Shown: piece by piece, positions 44,061-46,664 of the stretch
Position numbering within the stretch: the stretch's first letter is position 1
Layout of the letters: every line of letters starts with the position of its first letter
Position numbers and translations under genes: made by a program
Notes under the pieces: model-generated
Seen by the model: only the letters and a program-made list of their open reading frames with translations
Database searches by the model: none
Told to the model about the DNA's origin: nothing
NCBI RefSeq assembly: GCF_003985125.1
Contig: NZ_ML133596.1
Coordinates: 1 to 46,664 of the forward strand
Length of the DNA stretch: 46,664 bases
Direction: 5' to 3'
DNA from: Rhizobium phaseoli
Lineage (GTDB): Bacteria; Pseudomonadota; Alphaproteobacteria; Rhizobiales; Rhizobiaceae

Positions 44061-45278
44061 GTGGCTACCATTAGGGTTCCAGAACATGTCCCTCCCGAAA
44101 TGGTGAAGGACTTCAGCCTGTTCACGTCGCCCGGCATGGAGCGCATGCCAAATGGGGATCCGCACGCAGCTGTCGCTTGCCTCCATAATGGACCGAGAAT
44201 CTTTTATTCTCCCTGCAATACGCGCGATGGCCGAGGTACCTGGGTCATCGTTCGCGCTCAGGACCAACGCAAATTGCTGCAGGACACCGGAACCTTTTCC
44301 AGCCATCGGAGCCTTTTCGCCTCGGCGCTTGGCGAAAACTGGCCGCTGATCCCGCTTGAACTCGACCCCCCGGCTCACAGCGTGTTTCGCTCACTTCTCA
44401 ATCCGCTGCTTTCGCCCAGGCGGATAATGGAGCTTGAACCGGCGGTCCGTGATCGGGCGATTGCGTTGATTTCCAAGATTTCCGCGTCGAGCACAAGCTG
44501 CGACATCTTGACGGACTTCGCCTTTCCTTTTGCGGTTAGTATCTTCCTCCGTTTGCTCGGCTTATCCGATGAGCGCCTCAATACATTCGTGGGCTGGGGG
44601 AAGGACCTGCTCCACGGCGACGGCATCAGACGAACCGCAGCCGCCCGAACAATTTTGGCGTTCATCGATGAACTTGCAGCGATGCGCCGCAAAGAACCGG
44701 CCGACGATTTCATGACCTTCGTCGTGCAGGCAAAGGTCGACGGCCGCCTGTTGAGAGACCAGGAAATCCATGGAATAGGCGTGCTTCTATTCGTCGCGGG
44801 ACTGGACACCGTGGCAACGGCGATCGGCTTTGACCTGGCCTATCTCGCGCGCAATCCGACAGAACAGGAATTGCTGCGGAGCAAACCGGATCGAATTGTG
44901 CTCGCAGCCGAAGAACTGCTTCGCGCCTATTCGACCGTGCAGATGATCCGTGTGGCGACGAAAGATATCAATTTCGAAGGCGCGCCGATCCGTAAGGGGG
45001 ACTACATTTCCTGCGCCACGATGATTGCCAATCGTGATCCGGTGGAATTCGAAAATCCGAACACGATCGATTTGGCACGAGAAGACAATCGCCACACCGC
45101 TTTTGCGTACGGTCCCCATCGCTGTCTTGGATCACACCTTGCCCGGCGAGAGATCGTCATCGGCCTGGAGGAGTGGCTGTCGCGCATCCCTGACTTCCGT
45201 ATCAAGGATGGTACGGCGCCCATCACCTATGGGGGCCACGTGTTTGGAATGGAGAATCTGATCCTGGACTGGTCCTGA
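44061..45278 (+). CDS. Cytochrome P450 (CYP127A-like) of a NifA-type operon
   Basis: The 405-residue P450 has the I-helix FVAGLDTVATAIG, the ExxR motif EELLR, and the cysteine loop FAYGPHRCLGSHLARRE with heme ligand Cys355. It is distinct from the CYP112/114/117 set. From memory it resembles CYP127A P450s located near nif genes in NGR234 and R. etli; the substrate is unknown. GTG 44061 is chosen because AGGAG lies 8 bases upstream; the long upstream frame has no P450 sequence. A ferredoxin gene follows after 20 bases and is its likely electron donor. The upstream sigma-54 promoter and NifA site suggest expression in nitrogen-fixing bacteroids. Confidence 0.9.
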   Translation: MATIRVPEHVPPEMVKDFSLFTSPGMERMPNGDPHAAVACLHNGPRIFYSPCNTRDGRGTWVIVRAQDQRKLLQDTGTFSSHRSLFASALGENWPLIPLELDPPAHSVFRSLLNPLLSPRRIMELEPAVRDRAIALISKISASSTSCDILTDFAFPFAVSIFLRLLGLSDERLNTFVGWGKDLLHGDGIRRTAAARTILAFIDELAAMRRKEPADDFMTFVVQAKVDGRLLRDQEIHGIGVLLFVAGLDTVATAIGFDLAYLARNPTEQELLRSKPDRIVLAAEELLRAYSTVQMIRVATKDINFEGAPIRKGDYISCATMIANRDPVEFENPNTIDLAREDNRHTAFAYGPHRCLGSHLARREIVIGLEEWLSRIPDFRIKDGTAPITYGGHVFGMENLILDWS

Positions 45279-45298
45279 TAATTGAGAGGAGGAAAGAC

Positions 45299-45553
45299 AT
45301 GGAGTACCGTATGCGCGTCATAGTGCACACTTCCAAATGCCAAGGTCATGCAAGATGCTGGGCCCAAGCGCCCGAAATATTCAATCTTGACGACGAGGGA
45401 TACATACTGCCCGGTGCAATCGATGTCGAGGAGAGGGACGAACTGTTCGCGTCGCGAGGCGCTCGATCCTGCCCTGAACGTGCGCTGGAGATAGATTGCG
45501 TTTCGGATGCGTTGCTCGATCGCCTTTTGTTCAACCAACATTGTGGGGGTTGA
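45299..45553 (+). CDS. 3Fe-4S-type ferredoxin, P450 partner
   Basis: The 84-residue protein has C14-x5-C20 (KCQGHARCW) and C58-Pro (SCPERAL), the three-cysteine pattern of ferredoxins that donate electrons to bacterial P450s. EIFNLDDEGY is typical of this family. GAGGAGG precedes the ATG. It directly follows the P450 gene, so it most likely reduces that enzyme. Confidence 0.92.
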   Translation: MEYRMRVIVHTSKCQGHARCWAQAPEIFNLDDEGYILPGAIDVEERDELFASRGARSCPERALEIDCVSDALLDRLLFNQHCGG

Positions 45554-45757
45554 AACGCAACGCGACTGGTGCATGACGGCGCCGTCGCTGTCCAAACACC
45601 TTACCCGCAGCTCTCCCATTGATGTCTACTTCTAAGGGCAGTTGTTTACATGCATGCCTAAGCAGAGGGAGGGTTTTTCCTTACGTCAGCCGAGCAGTTG
45701 AAAGCTGGCTGCGTCACTGGATGGGTAAGCGCCCCGATATCAGATGTGCGACAAGCG

Positions 45758-46012
45758 ATGAAACACAAAAAAATTACCGAATTGCTCGACCGCGAGGCGC
45801 TCCGCGACTGCCTCTATCGGTATTGCCGCGGGATAGACCGCGCCGATGAAAGGGCGCTGCGCAGTTCCTACTGGCCCGATGCACGTGACAATCACGGGAC
45901 CTATTCCGGTTCGGCCGAGGGCTTCATCGAGTTCGCCCTTGGTGTCTTCAAGACGGGACCGCGCAACATCCATCAAATCACGAACATTCTGATTGAGTTC
46001 AAAGCCGACTGA
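45758..46012 (+). pseudogene. SnoaL-like (NTF2-fold) protein, truncated by an IS
   Basis: The frame starts MKHKKITELLDREALRDCLY and continues RYCRGIDRADERALRSSYWP and then HQITNILIEFKAD before a stop created at the junction with IS3 sequence. This is the N-terminal part of SnoaL-like/NTF2-fold proteins, often small hydrolases, isomerases or dehydratases acting on polyketide or aromatic intermediates. About half of the usual 130-160 residues is missing. It lies about 200 bases after the ferredoxin and was probably the third gene of the P450 operon. Confidence 0.75.
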
Positions 46013-46265
46013 TAATGCTTTCATCGAAGCGTTCAATGGCCGCTTCCGTGCAGAATGCCTGAACCAGCATTGGTTCCTGACCCTTGCGGATGCCCGCGAA
46101 AAGATGGAGGATTGGCGTAGATACTACAATGAGGAAAGACCTCATGGTGCGATCGGCAACAAGGCGCCGATCTCGTTGGTGAATTCGGGAGGCGCAACCA
46201 GCCCGCCTCCCTGAATGAAGCCGGAAAACTCTAGCATCCGGTGGTCCAACGTTTGGGAGCGGTTC
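46013..46265 (+). mobile_element. IS3-family (IS407-like) remnant, orfB 3' end
   Basis: In the frame ending at 46214 it reads TDNAFIEAFNGRFRAECLN, then FLTLADAREKMEDWRRYYNE and ERPHGAIGNKAPISL, the C-terminus of IS3-family OrfB with the last catalytic Glu. The 5' part of the IS is absent, and it starts abruptly inside the SnoaL-like gene. The likely right end is GGGAGCGGTTCA at 46254-46265, terminating in CA like the element at the left edge of the window. It may belong to the same IS group. Confidence 0.8.
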
Positions 46266-46438
46266 AAGACCGCCGAGGCTCTAATCGCCGTCAGCGGCAG
46301 GTCAGGATCGAAAGCTTCAACATTTTTCGATTGGGAGCTGGGTGCGATTGTCTCCAGTTTTCGGATCCGTTGTCCTGCTGATAGTCGCGGTCGACCTAGC
46401 GGTGCAAGTGATGCCATCACGACACCGTCTGTCGGCTT

Positions 46439-46454
46439 TGTCTGATCGGCGACA
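46439..46454. promoter_or_regulatory. NifA upstream activator sequence for nifH
   Basis: TGTCTGATCGGCGACA is an exact TGT-N10-ACA, 91 bases upstream of the -24 element. Confidence 0.88.
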
Positions 46455-46544
46455 TTAGGTTTGTTTGGCAGTTTCCTGTGGTGGTTCGGAGTAACTTTCT
46501 GAAACCCAACAAAAAGATCTTTCCTTTGGCTCGATCGGCCCACA

Positions 46545-46560
46545 TGGCACGGGTTTTGAA
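46545..46560 (+). promoter_or_regulatory. Sigma-54 promoter of nifH
   Basis: TGGCACG-GGTT-TTGAA has a full -24 element; the -12 element has A in place of C. The predicted start gives a leader of about 60 bases to the nifH ATG. Confidence 0.85.
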
Positions 46561-46633
46561 GATTGCCATGCGAGGCGGCGCGAGCTGCCTGCCTTTTACT
46601 CAGCGATGGATGGAACGAAAGAAGGAAGGCGAT

Positions 46634-46664
46634 ATGTCAGATTTGCGTCAAATCGCATTTTACG
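46634..46664 (+). CDS. nifH: nifH, nitrogenase iron protein (5' end only)
   Basis: The last 31 bases encode MSDLRQIAFY, the exact N-terminus expected of rhizobial NifH just before its P-loop GKGGIGKS. AGAAGGAAGG lies a few bases before the ATG, and a sigma-54 promoter with a NifA site is properly placed upstream. NifH is the dinitrogenase reductase that delivers electrons to the MoFe protein. Only ten codons are in the window, so whether this is the complete nifHDK copy or one of the extra nifH copies known in some rhizobia cannot be told. Confidence 0.88.
   Translation, partial: MSDLRQIAFY

Noticed and set aside
1..46664. CRISPR arrays, tRNA and rRNA genes, plasmid replication genes
   Set aside because: No regularly spaced repeats, tRNA-like cloverleaf, rRNA segment or repABC-like frame was noticed. 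Reading by eye cannot exclude a short tRNA.

Overview
This 46.7 kb window looks like part of a symbiotic plasmid or island of a fast-growing alphaproteobacterial legume symbiont. The gene order prxS-rpoN2, iscA-like(iscN)/nifU/nifS/nifW, fixABCX-nifA, nifB-fdxN-nifZ-fixU is, from memory, closest to Rhizobium etli-type symbiotic plasmids, but the species cannot be fixed from sequence reading alone. Gene names rest on motif and family recognition by eye; no database search was possible.

Region 1 (about 1.48-12.24 kb) is a rhizobial gibberellin biosynthesis operon on the + strand: a cyp115 remnant, cyp112, cyp114 fused in frame to its ferredoxin, an SDR, cyp117, a decayed ggps, the diterpene cyclases cps (DxDD type) and ks (DDxxD type), and a type-2 idi. 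A separate intact GGPP synthase (ggps2) lies downstream on the - strand and can replace the decayed one. Loss of cyp115 predicts that the pathway stops at GA9 rather than bioactive GA4.

Region 2 (about 12.2-24.8 kb) is a mobile-element and gene-remnant zone. An IS1595-family transposase gene was split by an IS66-family element (8-bp target duplication and 21-bp inverted repeats are visible), and that IS66 was later interrupted by a compact element carrying a large serine recombinase and a small partner gene. Further right are a predicted 130-nt small RNA with promoter and terminator, two paralogous HTH regulators flanking an IS481-type element, and a nod box followed by a chimeric scar in which the 5' end of nodA is joined to the 3' end of nodQ.

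Region 3 (about 24.9-43.2 kb) holds a hisC-like aminotransferase (+) and then the nitrogen-fixation block on the - strand: SIR2-like gene, fixU/nifT, nifZ, fdxN, nifB, nifA, fixX, fixC, fixB, fixA, nifW, a small unknown ORF, nifS, a degenerate nifU, an iscA-like gene, rpoN2, prxS and fnrN. Sigma-54 (-24/-12) promoters with exact TGT-N10-ACA NifA sites precede nifB, fixA, the iscA-like gene and prxS. A perfect FNR-type anaerobox precedes fnrN.

Region 4 (about 43.6-46.66 kb) has a NifA/sigma-54-type promoter in front of a cytochrome P450-ferredoxin-SnoaL-like operon whose last gene is cut by an IS3 remnant, then a second NifA/sigma-54 promoter and the first ten codons of nifH at the window edge. 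Together the genes describe oxygen-controlled nitrogen fixation (FnrN, NifA, RpoN2) plus two redox or hormone pathways that appear tied to symbiosis.
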